From Asaia bogorensis (GTDB lineage: Bacteria; Pseudomonadota; Alphaproteobacteria; Acetobacterales; Acetobacteraceae): 33,734 bases of DNA. Location of the stretch: positions 1 through 33,734 of the forward strand of contig CAMCDA010000027.1 of NCBI GenBank assembly GCA_945873195.1, in the 5' to 3' direction. Position 1 is the first letter of the stretch, and the number at the start of each line of letters is the position of its first letter. The notes under the pieces are model-generated. The model did not search any database. It saw only the letters and a list, made by a program, of their open reading frames with translations, and was not told where the DNA came from. This document shows, piece by piece, positions 16,986-24,331 of this stretch. Both the position numbers and the translations under genes were made by a program.

Positions 16986-18194
16986 ATGGCGCGGGTTACG
17001 TTGACGGACAGGTTCATTACCTCGGCGAAGGTCAAGCCGGACGCTGGCCGGCGCGATTACCAGGATACCCTGGTGCCAGGGCTGGCCGTCCGGGTTGCCG
17101 CGTCCGGGCATCGTAGTTTCGTCCTGATCGCCCGTTACCCGGCGAACCCCAAGAACCCGACCCGCCGCGCGCTAGGCGACTATGGCGAGATCAGCCTCGA
17201 CCAGGCGCGTCAGCGGGCGCGGGAATGGCTGGCGCTGATCCAGCGAGGCATTGACCCCAGGACCGAGGAAGCCCGTCAGCGGGCCGCCGCGCGCCGTCAG
17301 GAGGTGACCACCTTCGGGAAGGTCGCCGCGGAATTCCTGGACCGTCATGCAAGCACGCTCCGGAAGGCAGTAGACGCGCGGCGAAGCATCGAGGGGGAAT
17401 TCGTCCGACGCTGGCGGGATCGTCCGATCGGAGACGTTCGGCCGGAGGAAGTCGCGGAGGCGGTGCGGGACATCGTCAAGCGCGGGGCGCCATACCAGGC
17501 CCACAACGCTCTGGGCTACCTGCGCCGCATGTTCTCGTGGGCGATCGGGACCCATGAATTCGGCATAGAGGCATCCCCGGTTGAGCGGCTCCGGCCCCGG
17601 GATCTGATCGGCACAAGGGAGGCGCGGGAACGCGTCCTGACCGACGCGGAACTGCGGGCGGTGTGGGGCGCGGCGGCTGGCCTAGGGTATCCGTATGGGC
17701 CGCTATTCCACATGCTGATCCTGACCGGACAGCGGGAACGCGAAGTTGCCGACATGGCATGGTCCGAGGTCGCGCTGGGCAAGAACCTTTGGACGGTTCC
17801 GGCTTCCCGCATGAAGGGAGGGCGATCGCACGAGGTCCCCCTTGCCCCGGACGCCGCCGCTCTGCTGGCCGGGCTGCCCCGGTTCAACCTTGGCGACGCC
17901 GTGTTCACGACCACCAGCGGCGCCAAGGCGGTGAACGGTTTTTCGAAAGCCAAGGTTCGGTTGGACCGCACCAGCGGCGTTGAAAACTGGAAAATTCACG
18001 ATCTGCGCCGGACGGTTCGAACCCACTTTTCCGCCCTGCCGGTTCAGGACCTGGTGCGGGAACTGGTGATCGCACACGCCCGGCCGGGGCTGCACAAGGT
18101 CTATGACCAGCACACCTACCAGTTGGAGAAGCTGGAATGCCTCACTCTTTGGGAGGCGCGGCTGCGCGGGATCGTCGCTTCTTCTTCGCCGTAG
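16986..18194 (+). CDS. int: Tyrosine integrase, P4 type
   Basis: This recombinase integrates and excises the element at tRNA-Asn. The product is 402 residues from the ATG at 16986. It has an N-terminal DUF4102/arm-binding domain (LTDRFITSAKVKPDAGRRDY ... RRALGDYGEISLDQARQRAR, 1-90), a SAM-like core-binding domain (about 100-200) and a catalytic domain. Visible catalytic residues are Arg in LTGQRERE (about 249), HDLRRTVRTH (about 338-347), IAHARPG, and the nucleophile Tyr in KVYDQH (about 372). A longer frame opens with TTG at 16935. That start would translate through the arm sites and lacks a ribosome binding site, so 16986 is preferred. The 3' end overlaps the opposing regulator gene by 53 bp. 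Confidence 0.93.
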   Translation: MARVTLTDRFITSAKVKPDAGRRDYQDTLVPGLAVRVAASGHRSFVLIARYPANPKNPTRRALGDYGEISLDQARQRAREWLALIQRGIDPRTEEARQRAAARRQEVTTFGKVAAEFLDRHASTLRKAVDARRSIEGEFVRRWRDRPIGDVRPEEVAEAVRDIVKRGAPYQAHNALGYLRRMFSWAIGTHEFGIEASPVERLRPRDLIGTREARERVLTDAELRAVWGAAAGLGYPYGPLFHMLILTGQREREVADMAWSEVALGKNLWTVPASRMKGGRSHEVPLAPDAAALLAGLPRFNLGDAVFTTTSGAKAVNGFSKAKVRLDRTSGVENWKIHDLRRTVRTHFSALPVQDLVRELVIAHARPGLHKVYDQHTYQLEKLECLTLWEARLRGIVASSSP

Positions 18195-18720
18195 GCGCCG
18201 CGGCGGGCGCGGGCTGCTCGGGGTTGAGTATCGCGGCGATGGAGTCCAGGGTTTGCCGCAAGGTCTGGCCGGCGGGCGGGGCCTTTGGCTCCCCCAGGGC
18301 CGAGCGCAAACCGTCCTTTATCTGGCCCACATCAATCTCAATCATGACGAGCGGGCTAGCAGGCGCGGGCGGCTCCAAAAGGTCACCCTTGTCGTCCGCC
18401 GCAAGGTAATATACATTCCTATCCGAGTAATGTTTCATTCTTACATATTTGTATTTGAAGTCATCCCATTCTAGGGCCTTCACTACTTCCGCCATATTCG
18501 ACAGTTGCCTGAGGGCGATACCCGCGTCCGAACCCGCGCGCAAAATGGCCAGCCGGATTGCGACTGAAAGCCGCACCTGGCGTTCCCGCCCGCGCCCACG
18601 GCCGGAGGCTTCAATTTCGATCCCCGGCAATCCCCGCCGCGTCCATGTCGTGACCGTGTCCTCGGTTAGTCCGATGGCCTGCATGACCTTCGTCAGCGGA
18701 TAGGTCGGTTCGTCTCGCAT
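18142..18720 (-). CDS. MerR-like HTH regulator of the satellite
   Basis: The 192-residue product begins MRDEPTYPLTKVMQAIGLTE DTVTTWTRRGLPG, a winged-helix/MerR-like DNA-binding start, and continues with a QVRLSVAIRLAILRAG helix. A central region (about 90-140) of unknown fold and a Pro/Ala/Lys-rich basic tail (KKKRRSRAAAP) follow. An in-frame ATG at 18765 would add 15 residues. It is transcribed divergently from the AlpA-like gene across a 90-base region with three TGGTCCG/CGGACCA half-sites. That is the arrangement of a repressor controlling early satellite genes. Its stop lies inside the end of int, so the two are convergent. The repressor role is inferred from position. Confidence 0.7.
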   Translation of the reverse strand: MRDEPTYPLTKVMQAIGLTEDTVTTWTRRGLPGIEIEASGRGRGRERQVRLSVAIRLAILRAGSDAGIALRQLSNMAEVVKALEWDDFKYKYVRMKHYSDRNVYYLAADDKGDLLEPPAPASPLVMIEIDVGQIKDGLRSALGEPKAPPAGQTLRQTLDSIAAILNPEQPAPAAAPTAKKKRRSRAAAPPKE

Positions 18721-18737
18721 CTTGTGCCCGTTTTTTT

Positions 18738-18797
18738 TGGTCCGTGGTCTTGCCGGACCAATCATATTAGATTACGTTCCGGCATGTAGACGGACCA
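18738..18797. promoter_or_regulatory. Divergent control region with three heptamer half-sites
   Basis: TGGTCCG (18738-18744) and CGGACCA (18754-18760 and 18791-18797) form one inverted pair and one direct copy. On the plus strand TTGCCG (18750-18755), a 17-base spacer and TACGTT (18773-18778) form a plausible promoter for the AlpA-like operon, and the middle half-site overlaps it. Occupancy would block the promoter. Confidence 0.5.
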
Positions 18798-18810
18798 TAG
18801 AGGCATTCTG

Positions 18811-19014
18811 ATGGACGGACAATATCTTCGGTTCAGTGATCTGAAGACCCGAGGTGTGGTGAACAACCGGACCACGCTTCAGCGGTGGATCGCGACGCAG
18901 GGCTTCCCGCCCGGCTTCCTGTTGGGGCCGAGCACGCGGGTTTGGACGGAGAAAGAGATCGCGGAATACGAGGCGCGGCGGCGGGGCGCATCGGACGGCC
19001 GGAAGGCAGCTTGA
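18811..19014 (+). CDS. AlpA-like HTH protein (activator/excisionase)
   Basis: This 67-residue winged-helix protein of the AlpA/Xis type reads YLRFSDLKTRGVVNNRTTLQ RWIATQGFPPGFLLGP, then TRVWTEKEIAEYEARRR. In P4-like elements such proteins activate integrase transcription or direct excision. It is the first gene of the plus-strand early operon. Its TGA overlaps the ATG of the next small gene (TGATG). Regulation by the divergent MerR-like protein is likely from position. Confidence 0.8.
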   Translation: MDGQYLRFSDLKTRGVVNNRTTLQRWIATQGFPPGFLLGPSTRVWTEKEIAEYEARRRGASDGRKAA

Positions 19015-19217
19015 TGCACGCCAACCATTACGCGGATCGCGCGGACCGCATGCATGAGCGTTTGCTTGCTCGGTGCTGGGGGATGCCCCCTCCGGAAAAT
19101 GAAACCCCCCGCTCCGGTGGCACGGAAACGGGGGGCGAATGGAAGGTAGGTCGGTCCTCCTTCAATACTTCTTCCGGCCGGGCCGATCAATGGATTTCGG
19201 GCGAGGTGGTGCCATGA
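19014..19217 (+). CDS. 67-residue protein between AlpA-like gene and primase
   Basis: The protein starts MHANHYADRADRMHERLLAR, with later Pro-, Gly- and Thr-rich sequence and no recognisable domain. Coding is supported by exact overlaps at both ends: TGATG with the AlpA-like gene and ATGA with the primase gene. That fits translational coupling of three genes. Function is unknown; it may simply couple translation or regulate the primase. Confidence 0.55.
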   Translation: MHANHYADRADRMHERLLARCWGMPPPENETPRSGGTETGGEWKVGRSSFNTSSGRADQWISGEVVP

Positions 19218-19354
19218 GCGGCGCCGTAGGCACCCCGGAGGCGTTCACCCGCCGGCCCATGGCCGGGATCGCGCCGGGCATCATCGACACGGACCCGGCC
19301 AAGACCAAGCCCGAGCCTATCAGCTTGGAGTCCCTATCCAGTCAGAAGTGCTAG
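19214..19354 (+). pseudogene. N-terminal fragment of primase-helicase, ended by TAG
   Basis: The ATG at 19214 (ATGA overlap with the preceding gene) opens a 46-residue reading frame that stops at TAG 19352-19354. The same frame continues directly as VAWQAEKRGDDTTKVPYVAI into the large primase ORF. Related proteins have Trp at this point (RWVAWRAEKR-like), and TGG to TAG is one base change. So this is the displaced start of a 761-residue protein, not a separate gene. Confidence 0.8.
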
Positions 19355-19420
19355 GTTGCTTGGCAGGCGGAAAAGCGCGGGGATGACACGACCAAGGTCC
19401 CCTATGTCGCCATCGGCAAG

Positions 19421-21499
19421 ATGGCGCGCGCAAACGCTGGCCCGTGGCTGACCCGTCGGGAGGCCACGGGCTTGAACCTAAAGCTACCGAACCCGCTCGC
19501 GATGGCTGGGGTAGGGATTGAGTTTTGCGACCTGGACTATGGGCGCAGCATCGGCGGGATCGACCTGGACGCGTGCCGTGATCCTGAAACGGGAGAGATC
19601 GAGGCTTGGGCCAAGGGCATCATCGGCGGCTTCAACAGCTACACCGAGATCAGTCCGAGCGGCTCGGGCGCGAAGGTCTACTTCATGTTCACCACGGCGG
19701 ACTGGCCCATGCTTCGCGAGGCGATGGGCAAGGGTTCCAAGTTTGGGAGGCAGTTTAAGCGGGGTGGTGGAAAGCATCCGCCCGCGATCGAGTTGCATCT
19801 CGGGAACAGGTATTTCTGCGTCACCGAGGATATTGTTGCGGGGATGCCGCACGACTTCCGGCACGTCTCAACCGAGACCATTATCTCCCTGATAACCGAG
19901 ACCGGGCCGGCCTTTGCCGGCAAGGCCAAGGCGACGACGACCGCCAAGACGCCGAACAAGTCCAAATTGAATGATGCAGTTGGCGACGCGGCACCCGATC
20001 TTGTTGACCGGATAGCGGCCGCTTGCGCTGGGAAGGCTTGGTTCGCGAAGCGGTGGAATGGTGATTGGGCCGGCATTTCCGACACGTCGGGTTCTGGGCA
20101 GGCGTTCACCGTCCTGGCCGTTCTGAAGCGGGCCGGGTTCCCCTATGCCGATGCACTCGCCGCGCTGCGCCTGAACCCGCACACAAGCGAATGGATGGCC
20201 GCGAAGGGTGAGGCGGCTGGGCAACGTGAACCTGGCCGCATGTGGGACGCGATCGAGGTGAAGCCGGAGGCGAAGCCGCGGCCAACAGGGAAGGACGCGC
20301 CGGCGGCCGGCTGGACATCGGACCTTGCCTATGACGACAAGGGCAACCCCATTCCCAACCTCGCCAACGCCGCTACGGCGCTGCGTAGGGCGCCGGAACT
20401 GGCCGGGCTGCTGAGCTATGACGAAATGACCCGGGCCGCTCTGGTGACGCGCACGCCGCCCGGAAGTCGCATGTCGCCCGTGACCACCCCGCGCCCTGTG
20501 ACCGATGCGGACGTGGGAGCCGTCCAGGAATGGATACAAAACGCGGCGATCGCGCGCCTTGGCCGCGAAGTGGCGCACCAGGCCGCCGACATGGTTGCCA
20601 GGGAAGCCGCGTTCCACCCGGTTCGGGACTATCTCGCCGCGCTTCAATGGGACGGGAAGCCGCGCATAGGCCACTGGCTGACCTATTACCTCGGCACCGA
20701 CCCGAGCGAATATACCGCCGCTATCGGCAAGATGTTCCTCGTTGCCATGGTCGCGCGGATCATGCGGCCAGGGTGCCAGTGTGATTACGTAATGGTGTTG
20801 GAGGGCCAGCAAGGCGCTTTGAAATCGACCGTTTGCGGGGTGCTTGCAGGGGAATGGTTCTCGGACGGCTTGCCGGACATCCGCAACAGTGATGCTGTCC
20901 GGCTGTCCATGCACCTTCGCGGAAAGTGGCTGATTGAGATTGCGGAATTGTCGGCAATGTCAAAAACCGCAGTGGAAGACATCAAAAAATTCATCACGCA
21001 ACGGAAGGAAATCTACACCCCAAAATTCGGCCGCAAGGAGGTTGTCGAGGATCGGCAGTGTCTGTTCATCGGCACCACGAACCGGAGCGTCTACTTGCGC
21101 GACGAAACCGGGGGCCGGCGGTTCTGGCCGGTGAAGGTCGGCACGATCGACATTGACGCGCTCCGTCATGACCGGGACCAGCTTTTCGCGGAGGCGATGG
21201 TTGCATACCGGCGCGGGGATCAGTGGTGGCCCGATCGGACCTTCGAAGACGAGCACATTAAGCCGGAGCAGGACGCCCGGTTCGAGCACGACATATGGGA
21301 GCAACCTGTTGCCGTTTGGCTGCGGGGAAAGGCGAAGACCACGGTCGATGAAGTCGCGCGGCTGGCGCTGATCATTGAGACGCCAAGGCAAGGGACGGTC
21401 GAGCAACGGCGGATTACAGCCATCTTTCAGCGCTTGGGGTGGGAGGCGAAGCGGGACAAGGATGGCCGGTTTTGGGTCCTGTCAAATGCCGAGGCATGA
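19421..21499 (+). CDS. Primase-helicase (prim-pol + VapE), N-terminally interrupted
   Basis: This is the replication protein of the satellite. In the full frame numbered from 19214, an N-terminal primase-polymerase-like region has the metal-binding IGGIDLDACRDPETGEI (about 113-129) and SPSGSGAKVYF. A C-terminal VapE/superfamily 3-like helicase domain follows, with VRDYLAALQWDGKPRIGHWL, Walker A LEGQQGALKS (about 529-538), GKWLIEIAELSAM (Walker B) and LFIGTTNRSVYLRDETGGRR (sensor/Arg). The frame is intact except for the amber codon at 19352. The first ATG after it, at 19421, would give 692 residues. It lacks a good ribosome binding site and removes about 69 residues before the prim-pol motif. 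The helicase part is complete. The product may still work by re-initiation or suppression, or be dead. Confidence 0.85.
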   Translation: MARANAGPWLTRREATGLNLKLPNPLAMAGVGIEFCDLDYGRSIGGIDLDACRDPETGEIEAWAKGIIGGFNSYTEISPSGSGAKVYFMFTTADWPMLREAMGKGSKFGRQFKRGGGKHPPAIELHLGNRYFCVTEDIVAGMPHDFRHVSTETIISLITETGPAFAGKAKATTTAKTPNKSKLNDAVGDAAPDLVDRIAAACAGKAWFAKRWNGDWAGISDTSGSGQAFTVLAVLKRAGFPYADALAALRLNPHTSEWMAAKGEAAGQREPGRMWDAIEVKPEAKPRPTGKDAPAAGWTSDLAYDDKGNPIPNLANAATALRRAPELAGLLSYDEMTRAALVTRTPPGSRMSPVTTPRPVTDADVGAVQEWIQNAAIARLGREVAHQAADMVAREAAFHPVRDYLAALQWDGKPRIGHWLTYYLGTDPSEYTAAIGKMFLVAMVARIMRPGCQCDYVMVLEGQQGALKSTVCGVLAGEWFSDGLPDIRNSDAVRLSMHLRGKWLIEIAELSAMSKTAVEDIKKFITQRKEIYTPKFGRKEVVEDRQCLFIGTTNRSVYLRDETGGRRFWPVKVGTIDIDALRHDRDQLFAEAMVAYRRGDQWWPDRTFEDEHIKPEQDARFEHDIWEQPVAVWLRGKAKTTVDEVARLALIIETPRQGTVEQRRITAIFQRLGWEAKRDKDGRFWVLSNAEA

Positions 21500-21613
21500 C
21501 ATCATGACATCTGATGACGTCATTTCCCCTATAGAGTCCTATACGCGTGCACGCGCGCACACACACGGAACGTCCTGTATAGAGAAAATGACGTCATCAG
21601 ATGTCATGATGTC
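21498..21613. other. Candidate replication origin: 28-bp perfect inverted repeat
   Basis: The arms at 21498-21525 and 21586-21613 are perfect 28-bp reverse complements. Each holds two ATGACATC-type units and the palindrome TGACGTCA. The 60-base spacer contains partial inverted CTATAGAG/TATAGAG copies and a 28-base uninterrupted pyrimidine-purine alternation (21540-21567) that favours Z-DNA or melting. It begins inside the stop codon region of the helicase gene, where satellites such as SaPIs carry their origin. No protein gene crosses it convincingly. Confidence 0.65.
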
Positions 21614-21660
21614 ACCACACACGCTGTCAGCCCTTGCCGCGCGTGTGTCCCGTCTTGGAC

Positions 21661-21990
21661 ATGACCGGCGCGGTGACGCGTCCTGGAAAGCCTGGGGGGG
21701 TATTTCCCGTGGGTGACCGCCTCCCCAACCGCCTGGCCCGCCCCCGGACCCCGGCCGACCGACAACGGGACTACCGGCGCCGGCAGGGGAAGGGCGAAGT
21801 CGTCGCGCCCGTGATCGTGTCGCACGCCATCGTGGAGCTGCTGCTAAACCTCCGCTGGATCGAGGCCGAGGCGTCCGAGGATCGCCGCGCCGTGGCCGAT
21901 GCGATCCGCCGCGTCCTGTCCGAAGCGGCACGTAACGGGATGGGCGATGGCCGGCTTCCTGAGTGCGGACGGAAAGCCGGCCCGCGCTGA
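21661..21990 (+). CDS. Small basic protein after the origin-like repeat
   Basis: The 109-residue product from the ATG at 21661 contains RTPADRQRDYRRRQGKGEVV, then APVIVSHAIVELLLNLRWIE and ADAIRRVLSEAARNG, a basic segment plus two predicted helices. The frame is open from 21634, and GTG at 21709 is another possible start. It looks like a small DNA-binding-type protein, but I recognise no family. It sits between the origin-like repeat and the capsid gene. Codon use is GC3-rich as in its neighbours. Confidence 0.6.
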   Translation: MTGAVTRPGKPGGVFPVGDRLPNRLARPRTPADRQRDYRRRQGKGEVVAPVIVSHAIVELLLNLRWIEAEASEDRRAVADAIRRVLSEAARNGMGDGRLPECGRKAGPR

Positions 21991-22066
21991 CCGGAACTAT
22001 CCACAAGCGGCACATTTCCGTTACGCGTCAACACAGCCTTCCGGCCGCGCCGTCCATACTGCGGAA

Positions 22067-23110
22067 ATGACAAAGCCACCCATCCCCCTCCGCCCCGCCC
22101 CGGCTGCCTCGGCCGGGGAAAACCTCGTTCGCGCCGCGTTTGCGACGTTCGCCGCCCGATGCGGCGGGACGTTTGTTGGCGATGAAGTAGAGAAACGGTA
22201 TCCCGGCGATGAGGCCGCGCTGGCGATCGTGACCCGCGGCGCCGTGCCCGTCGGCACCACGACAACCTCCGGCTGGGCATCGCAGCTTGTCCAGACCGCG
22301 GTGGGCAGCTTCCTCGCCGACCTGGCGGGCATGTCGGCGGCGTCGCGGTTGATGGCGCTGGGCATCAAGCCCGCGACGATCCCGCCGGGTGCGCCATCGC
22401 TGGGCTTCCATTTCCCGAACCGACCGGCCGGGCCTGTTGCACGCGGCTGGGTATCCGAGGGCGATCCGATCCCGGCGGCGTCAGCCAACCTGGAACTTCT
22501 GGACATCGTCCCCGGGAAGCTCGGCGTTATCATGGTCGGCAGTCGCGAACTGTTGCGCCGCTCGAACGCGGAGCTGGTGTTCCGCCGCATCTTGATTGAA
22601 GACGCGAGCATGAGCCTCGATAGCGTGTATTTCGGGGCCGCCGCCGCGACCGCCACAAGCTCGGCTGGACTGCTCTACAACGTGACCGCCACCCCCACGA
22701 CCGGCGCCTTCCGGGATGACCTACAACAGCTTGCCGAGATCGTCGGCGCTGGCGGTAGCGGCCAGGTGGCGTTTGTCACCGGACCCGGCCGCGCGGCTGC
22801 AACCGCCCTGCGGACCGACATCAACGCGCTGGTCCTCCCTTCAATCGCAGTCGCGGACGATACAGTCATAGCGGTGGACCCGCTCGCCATCCTGCACGCC
22901 TACGGACCCGAGCCGGACATTGCCGCCAGCGGCGAAGCCACATTGCATATGAGCGATACGCCGCTTCCGATCGTCTCGACGACCGCCGCGGACCCGGTGA
23001 CCAGCCTTTACCAGTCCGGCCGCGTCGCGTTGCGGATGCTTCTCGACGTGGGGTTTGTGAAGCGTCGCAGCACGGCGGTTGCATATACGTCGGGCATCTA
23101 CGGATGGTAA
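22067..23110 (+). CDS. HK97-fold major capsid protein
   Basis: The 347-residue protein resembles HK97-type phage major capsid proteins. An N-arm (FVGDEVEKRYPGDEAAL) is followed by an E-loop/P-domain stretch, GWVSEGDPIPAASANLELLD, and VMVGSRELLRRSNAELVFRR, which matches the conserved spine helix region. LDSVYFG and a C-terminal A-domain (FVTGPGRAAATALRTD, IAVDPLAILHAYGPEPDIAA, IYGW end) complete it. No N-terminal scaffold (delta) domain or fused protease is present, and no protease gene is nearby. The ATG at 22067 gives about 20 residues before the N-arm; the frame extends upstream to 21899 without support. Two small genes overlap downstream. It would form the element's own or a remodelled capsid. 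The fold assignment is by motif only. Confidence 0.75.
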   Translation: MTKPPIPLRPAPAASAGENLVRAAFATFAARCGGTFVGDEVEKRYPGDEAALAIVTRGAVPVGTTTTSGWASQLVQTAVGSFLADLAGMSAASRLMALGIKPATIPPGAPSLGFHFPNRPAGPVARGWVSEGDPIPAASANLELLDIVPGKLGVIMVGSRELLRRSNAELVFRRILIEDASMSLDSVYFGAAAATATSSAGLLYNVTATPTTGAFRDDLQQLAEIVGAGGSGQVAFVTGPGRAAATALRTDINALVLPSIAVADDTVIAVDPLAILHAYGPEPDIAASGEATLHMSDTPLPIVSTTAADPVTSLYQSGRVALRMLLDVGFVKRRSTAVAYTSGIYGW

Positions 23111-23364
23111 CCGAACGGAATTCGTCGGGGCGCGCCCTTGCCGCGGCGAATGAGGAAGGGGCCGGCGATGCGCCGGGCATGGCCGCAATGACGTCGGCCC
23201 CTGACTCGGTGCTGTATGCCGCGCTATGGCGGGCGTTCGTCGCGCAGAAGGAACTGAACGCGGCCATGCGGGCGCATATCGCGGTGCTGGAAGCCCGGGT
23301 TGCTTGGTATGACGCCGCCGCCGAGTCCCCGGAACCGGCACCGCCGCCGAGGACGTTGAACTGA
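23104..23364 (+). CDS. 86-residue protein coupled to the capsid gene
   Basis: The ATG at 23104 overlaps the capsid stop by seven bases. The N-terminus is disordered (RNSSGRALAAANEEGAGDA) and the C-terminus is helical (YAALWRAFVAQKELNAAMRA, then HIAVLEARVAWYDAA) with a heptad-like pattern. The N-terminus resembles that of the next protein. A capsid-associated or scaffolding-like role is inferred from position and coiled-coil character; no family is recognised. Confidence 0.6.
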   Translation: MVTERNSSGRALAAANEEGAGDAPGMAAMTSAPDSVLYAALWRAFVAQKELNAAMRAHIAVLEARVAWYDAAAESPEPAPPPRTLN

Positions 23365-23840
23365 TGGCGCCCAAACAGGATTCGTCGGGGCTTCCCCCGG
23401 CCGCGACGGATGGCGAGGGGGCGGAGCCATTGCAGGGCACGGCGGGCAAGCCAGCCCGCGAGGCTCCGCCCCCACCAGCCACGCGAAACGCCGATGGCAC
23501 ACTCCGCACGATCCGCACCGGCGGAGACCGTGCCGAATGCTCCGAGGCGTATTTTCGGGAGGCGCTGGTCGAGGTTCCCACCCTGCTGCGCGGCTATGCC
23601 CAAACCGGCCCCGACCCGGGCAAATTGGTTGGCTACACGCAGGGCCAGCATCGCGCGGTGCGGCTGGCCCTGTGCCAGCTTTGGGCCGAGGCGCGGACGG
23701 CTGAGCATATGTCGGAGACGCGGCGCCGTGACGCGATCGCCCAGGACGAGGCCACCCATGCCCTGCTGGCGGAGCTGGAAGGCCGGATAGCGGCGCTGGA
23801 GGCCAAGGTCGCGGCGCTGGAAGGTCGAGGCGCCCGGTAG
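23364..23840 (+). CDS. 158-residue coiled-coil protein, capsid operon
   Basis: The start overlaps the preceding stop as TGATG. A disordered Pro/Ala N-terminus beginning PKQDSSGLPPAATDGEGAEP is followed by a helical part (YFREALVEVPTLLRGYAQTG, then GQHRAVRLALCQLWAEARTA) and a C-terminal coiled coil (ALLAELEGRIAALEAKVAAL). It is the third gene of the capsid operon. It is not recognisable as terminase, portal or head-tail connector. It may be a scaffold, size-determining or decoration protein; that is inference only. Confidence 0.6.
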   Translation: MAPKQDSSGLPPAATDGEGAEPLQGTAGKPAREAPPPPATRNADGTLRTIRTGGDRAECSEAYFREALVEVPTLLRGYAQTGPDPGKLVGYTQGQHRAVRLALCQLWAEARTAEHMSETRRRDAIAQDEATHALLAELEGRIAALEAKVAALEGRGAR

Positions 23841-23933
23841 CCCCCGGGGGGGGCACCCGCCGAGCCTCAGGCGATGATGGGCCGATTTACCAATGAGGGA
23901 CCATCCGGAGGGTTTGAAGCCTCCCCAACTTGA

Positions 23934-24278
23934 TTATCCCGGCCGAACCAAGAGGATATCAAACGTGAACGGACACGGCGCTGGCGCTACCGGACGCGGC
24001 GGGGCAGGGGTGCGGCCGATGTTGGCCGTGTTCATCGTGGCAGGCCTGCCGGTCTTCGGGTGGATGAAGGTGCGGGGCTTCTGGTCGTGGTCCAGTTCAA
24101 CCACCCGGTCCGGGTAGGGGTTCTCATACTGGCGGTTTCCGCCAGTATCGGGCATCGGCGCAGGTCGCGGCGGCGCCGGGCGGAGCTTGCCGACGGTTTC
24201 ATGGGTGACCCCACATCGCCGCGCGATCTCCCGGTCGGACCAAGCCGACCATTCCGCATCATGGATCAGCCGCAGCAC
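23934..24278 (-). CDS. HTH protein, likely C-terminal remnant of a ParB-like family
   Basis: From the GTG at 24278 the product (114 residues) starts MLRLIHDAEWSAWSDREIAR RCGVTHETVGKLR, a helix-turn-helix. The frame is open upstream to about 24352, reading NSNHGQRRTNEDKRRAV. This NxxHGxRRTNxDKRRAV-WSDREIARRC arrangement is what follows the ParB nuclease domain in ParB-like regulators. The tail TGRPATMNTANIGR also resembles their C-termini. The ParB domain itself is missing and no good start precedes the open region. This is probably a remnant, or a stand-alone HTH expressed after the RHH gene. Confidence 0.5.
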   Translation of the reverse strand: MLRLIHDAEWSAWSDREIARRCGVTHETVGKLRPAPPRPAPMPDTGGNRQYENPYPDRVVELDHDQKPRTFIHPKTGRPATMNTANIGRTPAPPRPVAPAPCPFTFDILLVRPG

Positions 24279-24331
24279 CGCGCGCCGCTTGTCTTCGTTG
24301 GTCCGTCGCTGCCCATGGTTGGAGTTGCGCC

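Noticed and set aside
19352-19354. Pyrrolysine or programmed amber decoding in the primase
   Set aside because: No pyl genes are visible, and a Trp codon mutated by one base explains the stop more simply.
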